Assembly (NCBI RefSeq): GCF_018143015.1
Contig: NC_054742.1
Location: 57,669,195 to 57,733,194, forward strand
DNA: 64,000 nt
From: Lytechinus variegatus
Lineage: Eukaryota; Echinodermata; Echinoidea; Temnopleuroida; Toxopneustidae
Direction of reading: 5' to 3'
The notes under the pieces were generated by a model. That model saw only the letters and a list, made by a program, of their open reading frames with translations. It was not told the DNA's origin and ran no database searches. The translations under genes and the position numbers were made by a program. Positions 14,101 through 29,100 of the stretch are shown piece by piece; positions within the stretch are counted from its first letter, which is position 1, and every line of letters starts with the position of its first letter.

Positions 14101-17100
14101 ATCTTCATTTCTCATCGGTGGACTAATATGATAAGCAGCTACAGTTCATTACCATGCATAGGTATCATAGAACTTTATGGTCATGATCGAATCGATTTCA
14201 TATTGGGTATTGTTGCATGATTTTTTTTTAGTCGATAATTGTCGCTTTCCTGACATATTTCGTTGTCTTTCGTCATTTCAGCTGCATCAGTGAATCCCCA
14301 TACAAACCCAGACTATACCAAAACTGTCGGCATTTTATTAATTATTTCATTCACCCATCTGCTTTTCGCTTCGAATAATATGATTAAAATGCGTGGCTAT
14401 CGAATACTTTAAAACAATCACCGATTGTTAGAGATTTCAACTCATCATTAATCTACGAAGACATACGTTGGCGGTAGTCCAACCATTTCGTCTCCTTGCA
14501 TTGCGTATACGCTGTTTTTCTTTGCGTTTGTCATCATCATAGTTGGTCAAAGTCAACGACCTGGATGAACGTTAGAGAATGATGTAAGTTCAAGGTCTTC
14601 CACGCAGCATCTGTGGTTTCCAGGAGACGAGGCTACCGCTGTGGAGCCCCTTCGAGGGGTCGCTTCTCCTCGAGACTCTGTTTCGTCGAGATTGTTTTCT
14701 TCATAAAAGATTATAAAACACTAATCATTCTTCTGAGATGATTGGTTATGACATTGTTCTCGGCCCGGTAACACAAAATGTTTGCGATGGATTGCAAAAT
14801 ATGAATTCACCACTATGATTGGTTCCTGGTCGATGTGTTGGACATAAAGCACATACTACAGTTATTCTGATTGGCCATTGTCATTTAGGGATCCATTGTA
14901 ATCCTTTGTGAACAGAGCCCTGGCATGGCATCATTTCATGATTATTCTTTAAGTCCGAAAGAAAGTGGCACCAAGAGAGGCTGCCTCACGACTGAAACAA
15001 AATGACCACATGAGCGTCGTGACAACATCATCATAGGTCATTGGCCTCCCGTACATCATCTGCATTGCGGAATAATGGCTATACTCAGAGCAATGTCTGG
15101 CTCAAACCAGACTTCACGTCAGAAATTAGAAATAGAAATGGATGACTGATCCGGGTGACTGATAAAGCAAGAGAAGTAAATACAACTGGATTCGTCATCC
15201 TACATGTTTCATAAGACACCACGAGATGTCCATACTAAACATTTTTACAAATCGCTGATCATGCTGATGATGCTATACTTTCCATGTCCAGAGATAGGTT
15301 GGACTTGGCTCACTACGGCCATTGTCATCATGACGATGGAGCTCCCCTCAAAGAGGACCATTATTTCATGACCTGAAAAAACTGTGATATTAACTAAAAT
15401 ATATTCGAAGAAATGACCAGTCCGTGCTGCTGTCTTCTCGCAATAAGAAAGATACAACTTTAAGGTCAGGGGTAGAGCTACGTCCAGTAATAAGATACAA
15501 AAGCCTCCATAAGACAGAATCCGTTTGAGACTATCAAAAGATGCAAAGTTTCGCATCAAAAATTCACCTCAAAATATTGCACCTTTTAAAATTTCCGCAG
15601 ATTTTTCGTGAACGATTGCACCATCTGTGCACTTTTAATCATAACTGTCAATTGAAATATATTTCTTTGCGTTAATTCTTCCTTTTTCTTGACTATCACA
15701 TGTCTTGATGAGTGGTCATGCCGGGCCGTTATACACCGCAGGTGACATTCCTCTATCACTTATCAAAACGTCCTTCCATAAAAATGTAATAGACTTATTA
15801 AGGACAAAATATTTTTTAGTACTGCGTCTATGTACAACTTCAATGTGGTTACCTTGTGTTTTACATTTCAGTTAAACCGAAGAGCTTCAAACCACGGATA
15901 CTACTTGTAGGATTTATAAATCTACATGGTATACGCTGAAACATGAGGCATCAATCTGCTCACCTATACGTATCTGCGTAACTGGTTTACAAGTTATGTT
16001 TAATTCATAAATACTTTTAATTCTTGCTATATACAAAACGACCAAAGTCCAATATAGTTCATTTCGAATACAATCTATTTTTAAGGATGTCGGTCAGTTT
16101 TTAATAATTTCGGGCAGTTATGAGTGGAATTCAGAGATGTAAATAACACACAATTGGCTCTATAAGTATAAACAATTCCTTGTGTCTATCTGACCAAGAT
16201 ATGGACTTAGCACGTTGTCGTTTAGTGGGTCTGTCTTGTCTGGAATTCAAGTCGACCATGATGCTAATGGTGTTGATGGTCGTTAGGGTGATTAGGCTGC
16301 ATGTTTTACATACATGAATACATGACAGACAACCTCCACCTGCTCATGAAGGATGATGGAAAAAGAAAATTGGAACGCAACCGTCTTAACTCTTATCCTT
16401 CCAGATGAATATTAGCTGCTGAGTGCTGAGCGCTGAAAAAGTCGAAGCTCGAGCTAAAGCCGGGGGGGACTGTATAGCTTTGTGTATCCTCGGGCAAAAA
16501 AGGGCCATGTAAATACAGCCATTATAGTTTTAATTGATGTCAATAACATTATATTAAGAATTAACAAGGATTTTATAATAATATGTTATGCAAATTAGTT
16601 ACATTGCCATCACGCTAATTAAGAGCAGAGGGGCGGCTGCGCAGTTTTACATGAAGGGCTTCGTCCAAACATGCTACATTGTAGCTCCGTGGTCCAAACA
16701 TGTGGATCCTACGGCAAAATGTAAAAGGAAATAAGTGTTAAAAATATTAGGTCGTTGTTAAAGGAAGCAGTGGGTGCCAATGACAGGAAGTTTATGGAAT
16801 GATGGGAGATTTATGTCACAGTCAAACCCGACAATACCGATTCCAGACCGATCAAAATTATTACGTTATTTTCAATTCCATACTTTCGGTAGGTTCGGGT
16901 GTTTGGTTTAGGTGATGTGACTGCGACATGATGGGTGCCTGAATGTCAATTTCAGTTTGTTTTTTGCGATAGGCCTGTTGGGTCAACTCTTCCAAAGTAT
17001 TACTCGGCGTATATGCCATACAAATGTCAATTTTCTTTACGGAAATGACTTTCACGTCACATCTTCCACCTAAATCATGCCGATTATCTTTCGATATAAA

Positions 17101-20100
17101 TCAGATTCTGCTGTACGAACTCTTATGGTCTCTTTAAAGTACAAATATTCTGTCATGAGCTTTTATCTGTTATTTTTTTTAAATCTCCTTTCTAATAATG
17201 TTAATCATGTTCATATATTTAATAATTAGCGTATAATGATGATTATCATTTGGAGTTCTTTAGAAAATACGCATAAAGAAGCCTTTATGAAACATTCTTT
17301 TCCGGAGGATACAAATACAAGACCAAACTCGTATTTCCTTTTGAAAAAGAGAATTCCCAAAATGTCAATAAAACAGGCATAAAGAAATATCGGTATCACT
17401 CGACATGTCCTCAAAATGTAATGGTCTTACGGAAAAGCAAGGGCAGAACACCTATTACTGGTTTTGGGCACAGAGAGCAAGGAATTATCAACTGTGTGAT
17501 AATTCCTTGATCTGTGAATGTGAAGTCATACAAGCAATGACAAGACCATGGAGAGGTAGAAATAAAATGCCAAGAAATTTATGAACGACACAACGAAATA
17601 GGCCTACACACATGGGCGGCCCAGGGGGCATTTTGTTTGACGGAGGGGGCGGACGACCTAAAACGTAGCGATAATGCCATTTTTCTTCTAAATTTGAGCA
17701 ATATGACTATAGAGCCCACATGCCTTTTATTTTGTGACTGTTACTTCAAGGGCTTTCTTTTTTCCACTATCTAAAAAGAATCATAGCGGTGACCACCCGA
17801 CCCCCCCCCCCTAGCCCCACCCTGGTCTCGATAGCTACAGAAGATAACTGATACCCATGATACCCAATTTATATGATGAAGAGTTGGAAAATAAAACATT
17901 GTTTAATACTAAAATATTTTTTTCCAAGTTGTCTTATACATTAAGATATAGAAAAAAACGTTCTACGGTACCTCTGTCAACAAAACTTCAAAATAAAATC
18001 AAGTGATGTTCATGCAAGGCACAGTATAAGCCACGGAATGAATGTAGCTAATTCCTTAGCCCTTGCTTCTTTATTATGCTCCTCCATTAGTCTTTGGCAA
18101 TTAAATTTTCTCGCCAGACACATCGAAGGACAAGCGAGCTTATAATGATATGGGCCTACAGTGCATGATAGAACACACTCATATCTATCCAGCATTCTGG
18201 TACACAGCTTTTTAAAGATGTTTTTAATTATGAAAGGTGTAATATCTACCCTGGCGCTGTATAACACGGAAGGGTTTATGGTTGTCAGACTCTGATCAGA
18301 ATTAATGGAGGGCGCTCCTGTAAATGGCAATGTTCTTCCATGGTTCTACAGATTGGGCGCTCTTGCGATTGTAGTTCTTGGTTTGCTCCTTTGGCAGATA
18401 CAACGCATACAACATTGTGAAATTAAAAGATAATGATTATTCATCTTCATTAAATTAATACTGAACTAACAGACAGAGTCATGATATTGTTTCTTCTTAA
18501 GAAGGGGGACAATTTGGAGGTATGCTAGTTTGGTCTTCAAAAGGCCATGCCTGACATAATCATGCATAACATGAGTAACCATTGAACATCTTCATGCACT
18601 AGAATTATAGGTCCATATTATAACCATTCGGCCTACATCACGAAACTGACAGACGTGACAGCATTTAATGTTTTCTTTTTAATGAAGGTGTAGGTCTGAC
18701 GTCTTGGTAGACCTCGTACGTTCAATCATGTTATCAAGGTGAGAGAATGAGATGAAAACCAAGATAATGAGCATGGGGGCAGCCATCTTGAAGAATCGTA
18801 TAATTGGATCTCCATGGCGTCCTTCCATTCGTTTCGATGTAACCAGGAAAGAGTTATGGCCAGTAATCAAGTAGTGACCGTGGACGATGTTTCCATGTCA
18901 ATGAAAGCTAAATACTTCCCTAAACTATCTTCAGGAATGGTTCTACAGGAGGGGGTGAGGCGCGATCGCCATTGTGTTTTTTGAGTGATGAAAAGGGGGA
19001 AGGGTGGAAAGAAAGTGGGAGCGAAGCAAGAGGAGCATGAAAAAGAGAAGTATAGATCAAGCATAGATCAAGTAACGTCATGTTACCCCTGTAATTTCAA
19101 ACCTGATATGTAATAATCTTGAATATAATTTTTGTACAGGGATACTTGAAATATGTTTTGTTATTTATATGTCAAAATGTACAAAACAAACTGTAATTGT
19201 TGAAAATGGAAATAAACAAAATGAAATGAAATGAAATAAATTCGACCGAGGAAAAAAAGGTCGTCTTGCGCCACCCCCGCCACCCCCCCCCCTTCCTGGC
19301 GCCGCCTCTGGATATGTTACTTTGTTCATGGGGATGGATTGTTCATTTTGATATGGGATAATGAATCAAGGCAAGGGGAGGCTTCATCATAAACCAAATG
19401 ACCATGGAGGAATATTACACAATTCTACAAATAAACATAAAGTAGGCAGAAAGTTCCAATTTCACTTCTGGTTTCACACAGCTTCTTTTATGTTCTATTT
19501 TATATCCACGGAAAGGGGCGAAGTCGGTGAGTTATCCAGTTGTATTTTTCCGAACTGATCGATATGATATAATATTTACTTCTAAAAAAGATTATTCATA
19601 CATTTTTAATTTATTCAATGAGCCTTCGGCGGGGGGTCGATGAAAGATGTCTGTCTGCTCGAGGTAAAAATTACAATACAAATAACATGAACCAATTTAT
19701 ATTTTCTAAAAACTACTCAGAATCACTTTTTAATAAAAAGTGATTTTGAGTTTCGAAGAAATCAATTTCTTAATATCTCTTAAAAGAAACAACAACATAA
19801 AGGCCTATCCTGATTGAATAATAAATCAGAGTATTTTTAAGTAACTGAGTAATTCTATTACGAAATTAAAGTGCAAGTTTCTCTTCCTGGCTTTTTGAGG
19901 CACGCGATTACAAACTAAGAAGGAACTTTTGACGGATCCACTTGATGGGAACATATCTCGTGTCATAATGAGTAAGTTGAGAACAGGCTGCGTAAGGAAA
20001 AGAACTTCCTGCCGTCAATTTGTGGGAAATTTATCAGTTTATACGTGATTGTTTACTTATTGTAATTATACTTTGATAACAATACCACTAACTTAAAAAA

Positions 20101-23100
20101 ATACAGCAGGCCAAACAATGAATTAAGTTGAAATGAATGAATGAATGAAGGGTCAAAAGTTCGTTTAGCATTGAATGATATCAACTATAGTGTTCTGTCA
20201 TAAAAACTAAAGTGGAATGTTATCTTAATTATAATGACCAACCTTTGGTACCATGCACCGTAATAGGTACTGCTATATTTACTGGCGCAGTTATTTTTGC
20301 ATTATATGCACCCTTAAGGATGACGAGTTGTACCCTAAAGAAAAATGATAGCTTCCTTAATCGTACAAGAGCTTATTCTTCAAAAGTGCAATTTGCGTGA
20401 CAACTATTGGTTGTCCTTTTTCAAAGATCCGTCCATCCTGTCTGGATGCCACTGACCACTAAAAGTACGTGGTCAAACCATAGGCTCACGTCATATTTAG
20501 AGTACAATTCAACAACTAAAAGTATATACGTAATCCTACAACCGCATGCATAATAGTTGAGTCCTTTCCTGCATGTCAGCAAATGTAATCCCGTTGAAAA
20601 ATTAGTAAATTAAGTTAAAGATGCTAAAATTTTAACAAATTACTATGTTGTAAAGGTGTCAAAGTGGAAAATTGTAGCCTCAATTACCAAACCACATAAG
20701 TATAGATTTAAAAAAAATATCTAGTATTCAATTCAATTGTATTCAACCATAAAACATACAAAGTATATTTACAAAGTCAAAGAAAATAATCACAAATGCA
20801 GTATTAAGGTTTGTGCCATGAGAGAATCATAGGGAGATGGTTGCATGGACCGTAAGAAAATAGCCATAGCTCAATAGTAGACGAAATAATTACAATATTG
20901 AGTAACTCAGGGGATTGAATAATTACATAAATTAACAAGTGATTAGTGATTATACAAAAAATGCTCCACAACGCTGTGTAGTCCTATCGAAACCGTCTGC
21001 AAACCAATCATTAGCATTCTTTTATCATACAACTTCGATGGGCCTACGCCCTGTCTTACAAACAGTTACGACTGATCCAATCAACCATATATAACTATGG
21101 AAAGCCAGCAACGTCAACATTTAGTATACCCATTTGGTCAAAATATTTTCTAGGTATGATGTATTTTTATGCATTCACTCTTTGCTTGACAATTCAGTAT
21201 GCTTCTCTTCGTTTCCTTAAAAGGACATTGTGCAAATTTCCTTTTTAAAAAATATGACATTATTGGATTTCCATATATTTGAGCTTCGAATGATCGCAAC
21301 TTTTGTAAGACGGGGCCCTGGATTTGGTTTCGTTTGGGAGGCTGTAGAAAAATTTCGAAATCTTTATAAAAGACTGAAATAGAGAAAATGCAGATGAGAG
21401 AAATCAGGAACCGTGAAACCATTAATCGTTTTAACATCGTGAATATTATCTGCACCAGAAACATATAATAAATTCAAAATGTTAAAAGAGAGCCCTAAAA
21501 AATATTCAAAACTTTTTTAGAATACGGTCGTAAAGGACCACATATTCCTAATATAAAATAATAATTGAAAGCATGGGAAAAAATATGTATCACATGCATC
21601 AAGCATAATAATTTTGAATGGTTTTATTCTTACCTATTATGACTATCCAAATATAGGAATGCCGCCGATTTTCAAAAAATATGTCCGTATCAAACTACTT
21701 TGCAACCGTTGTTTGACTCGAGACTTATCAACTCATGATATATTATGATCAGAAATTTTATGTGTATGTTTTATATATGTTAGAGACAAGGGCTGATGAT
21801 TGTATCGGGATTGTGTTAAATCAAAGCGGAATTCCAAGTTTAAGGACGACCAATACGCAGGTTCCTGAATTTAATGACCGCACTTTTATGTCATCACGTG
21901 GGATATACTATTCTCATTAATGATGTATTATTTTTCTTTAGATTCAGCTCCTTATGTCTCTCTTCTTACTGTCATTCCAAAGTATATGTTCGTTTCTCAT
22001 TTCTCATTTCTGCTCACTCCAGGGGAGCGTTTCATCAATATTTGCATCCGACAAGTTGTCAGATCTGACATCTTTCCATGATTTTGATTGGCTGAGATGC
22101 ACTGTTCCTATGGTAACTGTCGGATGAAATGGGACTTGTCGGATAAAACGTCCGACGAGTCCTTTCATGAAACGCCCCCCCCCGTGTGGATTCGGAGGGG
22201 GTGCAATAATTTCTAATTATTCACATGTTTCCTACGGAGGAGCCCCCCCCCCGAGGGAAAACCAAAATATGCCCATTGTCACACATGCTTACAATATGCA
22301 GATATCTAAATCTTGATTATCTATAGCTAAATTCGAATTTATCCTATCTTCTATTTTGTTAATATTATTATGATTGACATGCCTTGTCAACGGAAGCAGC
22401 AGGCGCCCTTGCGAATTTTTACCCTTGAAAATCGTTGATGATCATGATCTACCCACAAATTACCGTTGCCATGGCAATAATGTTTGGAAAATATATTCAA
22501 AATAATCAACTAAGTTTCATGTTATGAAAGATGATAAATCTGATTGATTTTACAATATGGTACTGTATGGGTGATAATCAAATACAAAAATCACCAAATA
22601 TTATTAAAGTATTGTGCTGAAAGATCAATTCCTGGCTAAATCAAAATCACAGAGCGGGAAAATGTGTCATTCCATTTTCCATCAAATGTCAAAACATGAA
22701 CCTAACATGCCAATGACCACCATGCAAATAGTCCTGAAAATTGTTTGATATTTCGGTAAAAGACAAATTATTCTTACTTGCTCATATTAATATATTTCTG
22801 AATAAAATTAATCTACACATCATAAGGCGCGATAACAATTTGGTACCATTCATTATGCTACCATATACATATACATGTACGTTATGAAATTATATTACTG
22901 TCGGTATTCGTATGCATGCTGTTCATGTATAAATTGAACACAAACCCGAGCTTCAAACCTTACCAATCATCGGATGATTTAACAGAAAAACCTACCATAC
23001 ATGATAGTATATCACAACTCTCACGACCCCCCACCCCCCTCCTTATTAGCGGTTTTATTGTCGTAAGAGCAAATGTTGCGTTACCGTATGGTTTATCACT

Positions 23101-26100
23101 CAAAAACACTTTAAAGAAAATAGTGGATAAAATTATTTTGACGAATAAAGAGATCCAAAATCGATCAAATTTCATTCTAATTCCACTCACAATACATTTT
23201 TAATTATTCTGAGGGGATTTTCTTCAAATGAAACACCAACTTTATGCAATTTCGTCCAAATAATAGGAAGCTATCCCCTTCCTTCCTTGATTATAATCAT
23301 GGATAATCGGCGGAAGTTATACGCTGTCTGATTAAGTGGATAATGACTGAGATTGCACGGTCATATTACAACTCATTGTTATTTGTTTGTTTATTAATTT
23401 GTTGTCAATTTGCACAGTGGCACGTGTGAGAGATTATCTTTAAGGTTGGAAAATATTTAGTAAGCATTTGGAATATTTACAAAATATTATTCGCCGTGTT
23501 CGCCATCATTATACATTTTGAGGGAAGAAAATTCAATGTCGTAATTATACCAATCTGATAATGCCTTGATCAAAGTTTACAAAAGACGGTGGTGATGAAC
23601 ACTGACAACAATCGCAAATTGTGTTTTTCTTCCTGAAACAATGAGGATTCAGGTAACGCTTTTATTCACAATGATAACAATAACGTGAGTTTTATTGAGG
23701 AAATTAGCGATTCGTCTTTAGATGAAAACAATAAATGATGAGTGGAATATCGTGATGAAACGGTACGCCAACAAAAAATAATCTTTGAACTTGGGCAGCT
23801 TTTGCTACGTTATCATGATTATTGTCATATTCTCCCCGAACCCCCCCCCCCCCCAAAAAAAAAAGATGGATACCAATATCATTTTCTTTATAGAGTCTAT
23901 ACATGTACCTGAAAAGCATATTCAGGTGCCTCGAAATTACGAAGGGGGGGGGGGCTTCAGCTCCATAATCTTCAATAAACTTATACAAAAACGTAAATAT
24001 ATCTTATTGGAGTTTTTTTTGGCATGGTCACCCCCCTTTCAAAACCTAGTATCAGGAAATAAAGCACTACAGTACCTCTTGCTTTTTGTTGTCAGAAAAT
24101 TGTTGGCCCTCCTCTCAAGGTTTCCCAGGTTTATACTTTAATGATGTAATCTCTTGTTGCTACATGTATAGCTATTTATCTTTAAGATATTATTTATTCA
24201 TTTATTTATATAAAAAATTATGTGATGTGCGCTATTTATCATTCATTATTATTACTATTATTATTATTTATTATAATTTACATATTCATTTATATAGATA
24301 TATATTATATTCTGTATTTTGTATATTTTGTTTACTGTTCTGTCAAATTTATATGTGACTCTTTTTACCGTGTATAATTCAGCCATTGGCTGCCAAGAAT
24401 GCGTTCATGTCTAATATACCACCATTATTATTATGATAAGTGTATCATGTTCATCGTTCAATAATTGCTCGAGAGCTAAAAAAAACACCAGGAAGAATAA
24501 CACAGCACGTTTTATTACACCAACAACCTGTGCAATGTTATTTTGGGGTTGTGCATATACTGCCTCTTTGGCTCTTTCGTTTTTGCAGTGACTAATTCAG
24601 TACCCATTCACCCATGTGCCAAGTATAAAGTCTACCCTTTTTTCAAGTTCAAAGGGCAGTTTTTCTTTCTTTCATCACAATATCAAGGGCAGAGCTTGTG
24701 GTTAGGGCAAATTAGGTTGGCAGTATACGGCTTATGTCGAAAGGGTGGGTGCTGTCGCGTTAGGGTGCGTCAACGCGAACGTGAAGATTCGTCCAAAGCC
24801 CCCCGGTTTGGCCGAAAGGGTGCGTTGGGAGCGCCACGTCGCGTCGCGTTCACTGGAACGCGCCCTTTCGTCCAAAGCCCCCCCCCCGGTTTGGACGAAA
24901 GGGTGTGTTTAATAATAATGAATAAATAAATACAAATATTTATAAGAAAGCTGAATATAAGGTATTTTGTCAAACATTGCCAATTTGCACGTAAAATAGT
25001 GGATTTTCAATCATTTAAAGCATTGACAATTTGAGGAAAAGAAAGAAAAGTTCAACTAAGAGTAATAATGATAATAATAATAATAATAATGATAATAATA
25101 ATGATAATAATAATAATAAAATCAGATACCCACCCTTGCAATAAGCCACTTGGCGCCAATTTTTCACTCCAAATTCATTTCCATAAATTCACTCTTTGGG
25201 GTGAAAATTATTATTATTATCATTATTATAAGTATTATTATTAATATTGTTATTATTTTTATTATTATAAGTATTATTATTTTATTATTATTATTATACA
25301 AACAACACGCACACATACACAACAGATACATCTCACAAATATATAGCGGCAGGGTCTCAAGTGTAAAATATAGTAATGTAGGGTCTGAAGAGTTAAACGT
25401 TGTGAATGCTGACCCGACATCAATTTTGGCCTTGCCCTTCCAGGACACATCTGCCGTAAGTTTTATAATTTGGGGGACACCAAATATCTCCAGGTATACG
25501 AATGTTTTCCTTTGTAATAAATACACACCTGCAAAGTATAAAATTGAAGGTAAGTTACTTTTTTTTATTTGAAAGAACCTTGAAATCAGTCATAATTTTT
25601 ACATGTATCAATATTACACCATAAAACATTTCCACCGAAAAATCCTCAAGCAGCATGCCGTGTTTGTTTTTTTTTACCTTAAAAAGAATGTTTGTGCCAT
25701 ATGATGATTTATGTTCCTATGCAAATTTCACATATCACTCGTCTTTTTTGTTTGTTCAGCTTTCTTATAAATATTTGTATTTATTTATTCATTATTATTA
25801 AACACACCCTTTCGTCCAAACCGGGGGGGCTTTGGACGAAAGGGCGCGTTCCAGTGAACGCGACGCGACGTGGCGCTCCCAACGCACCCTTTCGGCCAAA
25901 CCGGGGGGGCTTTGGACGAATCTTCGCGTTCGCGTTGACGCACCCTAACGCGACAGCACCCACCTTTCGAAATAAGCCGCAGTATATTGCCTACAGGGTA
26001 TAATAGGAGATTTTTTTTTACAATAAAAGAGAAAATAAATACAAATGAAAATCAATCCCTAGATTCAAAGTCGTGTTCAAACGATTTATATAATGGTATT

Positions 26101-29100
26101 TAATTTCCAGTTAGTAGATTTCTGAGGAATTCAAGATCCAACACACTGTAAAAAAATATTTGGTACGAGGGTACAAGTAAGGTTGAAAAATAAGCAGCAA
26201 TTACTTTAGAATGGGCAAAATTTCATTATACTGGATAAATGCCCCCCAAAATGTCCAACGTTGGTTGTACAAATGCATAATTACCCTCATTATGCAGCAT
26301 TTTTACCCAATATTTTTGAGAGTACACTAGCAAAATGGTTCTGAACTTGAAAAGAAAAAGAAAGGTTCAATAACTGCTTTGGTTTAACTGAGACGACGAA
26401 TATTCGTGACGTGTAAATAGTACTAAATACCTATAACCCTTTAAAGAACCATGGATAGAACCATTTCCTCTGAAAAATCTCTTCCCCGTCCTCAATTCAT
26501 GTGATATACAGAATTGGGTCTATTGTGACGACATGAAAGTACAGCATATAATAAATTCTTTTTGGTTTATCTTAAGCATAATTGCAGTTTTATGTCAAAA
26601 TATATTATAGAATTATATATATATTGTGCAATCGCCAAGAATGATTCTACATCAACCTCACTGAAATAAGAGAGAAAAAAAACACCATAGACACATGATA
26701 TTGCAGACTTTGAATTATGTTATACAAGATAGAAGTTTCGGTTTTTTCTTTCCTATTAAGTGTGATTGAGATCACCATTCTCCTTTGTATCCTGTATTCA
26801 TTCCAACTTTTAAAATCAGTTTCTGATGATAAAACAACATGTTTAGATTTAGAATTAAGTTGATATTTACTCCTGGTATTGGAATTATCAGGAACCAACT
26901 TCAATTCCATTCAATGGAAGTAACTTCAAGTAGCACGAGACATTAACCCCAAACAGTCAACGATTACCCGTGTCAATAATGGCGCCATAAGCTCTTCAAT
27001 CTTCAATCAACTTTACCATTCAGATAATCACCAAGAAAGGTGCAACAAAACAAAATCGATGCCGTCATAATTATAAAGTATCTACTTTGCAAATCCGGTT
27101 ATCATTTTCCACTTATCCATCCACGATGCCTGGTGGGTGTCACAATAAATCCACACTTAAATTATGAAAGAGATCACTCGAAAATAAGTGGAGTACTAAA
27201 GTAATAAGCGCGTCCAAGTATGTTTGTATAAATAGAAAATGAATAGAAAGGGGTGGTATTAATAAGTGTAATGACTATTACCAGTATTTAAAATCTGTAT
27301 AGACTGTAATGGGAGATAATTTTGTATAATCCTTTACTGAGATGACTTGTGGTCGAAATAAACACTTCAAACAGATGAGGTTAGTGTCTGCGCTAAAAGG
27401 TCTTTACAGGCAGGACTACACAAATTTGAATAATCTGAGTCCAAATCTCACTTGTTAAAGTAAAAAAAAATAACGGTATATCATGGCTAATCGTTAGCAT
27501 AAAACATAAGTTAGGCCTATTATTTGTCATGTTTCGACATTTTACGCGATCGTTGAATATTGTTGTGTTTTATCGTACTGCTTGAAAACTCAATGATAAA
27601 ATATAATCATAAGGACATTAAAATAAATAGACTGGATAAGTTGAACATCGGAAGTACAAACGAGAATGGTCTCAGTCATAGCAAATAGCAATTTATATTC
27701 ATTATCAGTGGCATTTACTTTTGAATAATAAAAGTCTGTGTTTCTATATCAATCAGCATACCCTACGTATTTCAAGCCATCTATTTGCGGGGAATGTCTA
27801 TATGGAATGTGATATAAATTGAACCTCGACATTTTTTAAGTGAAGATTTCAATTACTAAATGCCTAATAATGACAATTGTATGATAGATATAGGCCTGTA
27901 CCTATACCTGACACTGTTTATAATTATAATTTATTATAAAACAGGCCTCGTTTGGGAAAATGCCGGCCCTGTAATTTTCTTATCCTTCCTCTTTCAACAT
28001 AAGTGGATCTCTAAACGAATAGATTCTCAATGAGATTATGTTGTCATGAGTATGATACGACCCGTTAGACCTTGTGGAGATATTTCTACCTTCTCGTATG
28101 TGGAGGAATATATGAACGTGCACTGAGGTCTTTGAAGGTGCGGCTACCGTCGTACTACTCCCATCAAATTCCATGCATAGGACTATGCCTATGTTTTCAA
28201 GATCTTACGTTATGAGCAAACAATAGATGCTATTCTGGCGTCAAGACATAGTCGGTATGAAACTGACAATAGGATGACCTTCTTCGATTATAGATTACGT
28301 GTGGGTAATGTCCGCCGAACCATACAATGAGATGTATTGCTCATCACAGAGGTCATACACATTATATAGAGAGAATACATTCGTGGGCACACTAGTATAC
28401 CACCGTCATCAGATCAGGGATCGCAACTTTCACTTTCTAACTTCATCTTCGCAATGGATGACTGACAAGCATTCAGCTTCGCCCACCAATGCATTTAGAT
28501 GATGAGTTCCGAAAATCCAAACCTTGAAGCGATAGACTTAAATTTCAATATAGGGAACAATATGTTCATATACAACTATATAAATATACATGTACATACA
28601 TTATTTATTCTCTATTGTTAAAAAAGTTATGACATTTTGAAGTTTTGCTTAATTTCACAAAACAGTTATATGTACATCCTTAATTGTCGGTATATGCAAA
28701 TGAGGGGACTAATGACATCACTCACTATTTCTTTGACATTTTATTGTATGAAATATTCTAAATTTGTCCTCATTCTCCTGTGATTCAAAGTTTTCCTCCT
28801 CCCTAAACATGTCAAAATGTACCATTGTTTTATCATTTTATGGTTCAGATTTTACACAAATTAAAAAAAAAATCCACAAGTTAAAACTGATATTAATTTT
28901 AAAAGTTATATGTACTTTCCCCAGGGAGTTTTACCTTTCCAACTATCCTTATGGTATATTTAAAATTGGAAGATCACATATTTTTATTAAAAAGTACAAT
29001 TACCAGCATTGTGTCGACTGTCCTTCATAGAGCAAGAACGTGCAGTTGAAAAAACATATTCGGTCAATTTAATGATGATGAGTCGCCCGGGATTAAATAA

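Noticed and set aside
18010..18330. 106-codon minus-strand frame with several cysteines
   Set aside because: Without recognisable domain, splice context or composition shift; probably chance in intron 1.
25150..25572. Ile/Asn-rich plus-strand frame of 140 codons
   Set aside because: Driven by an ATT microsatellite inside a transposon.
24543..26003. Mirrored open frames of 60-128 codons at both ends of the 1.27 kb element
   Set aside because: The same GC-rich inverted repeat is being translated in both directions; no protein signature.
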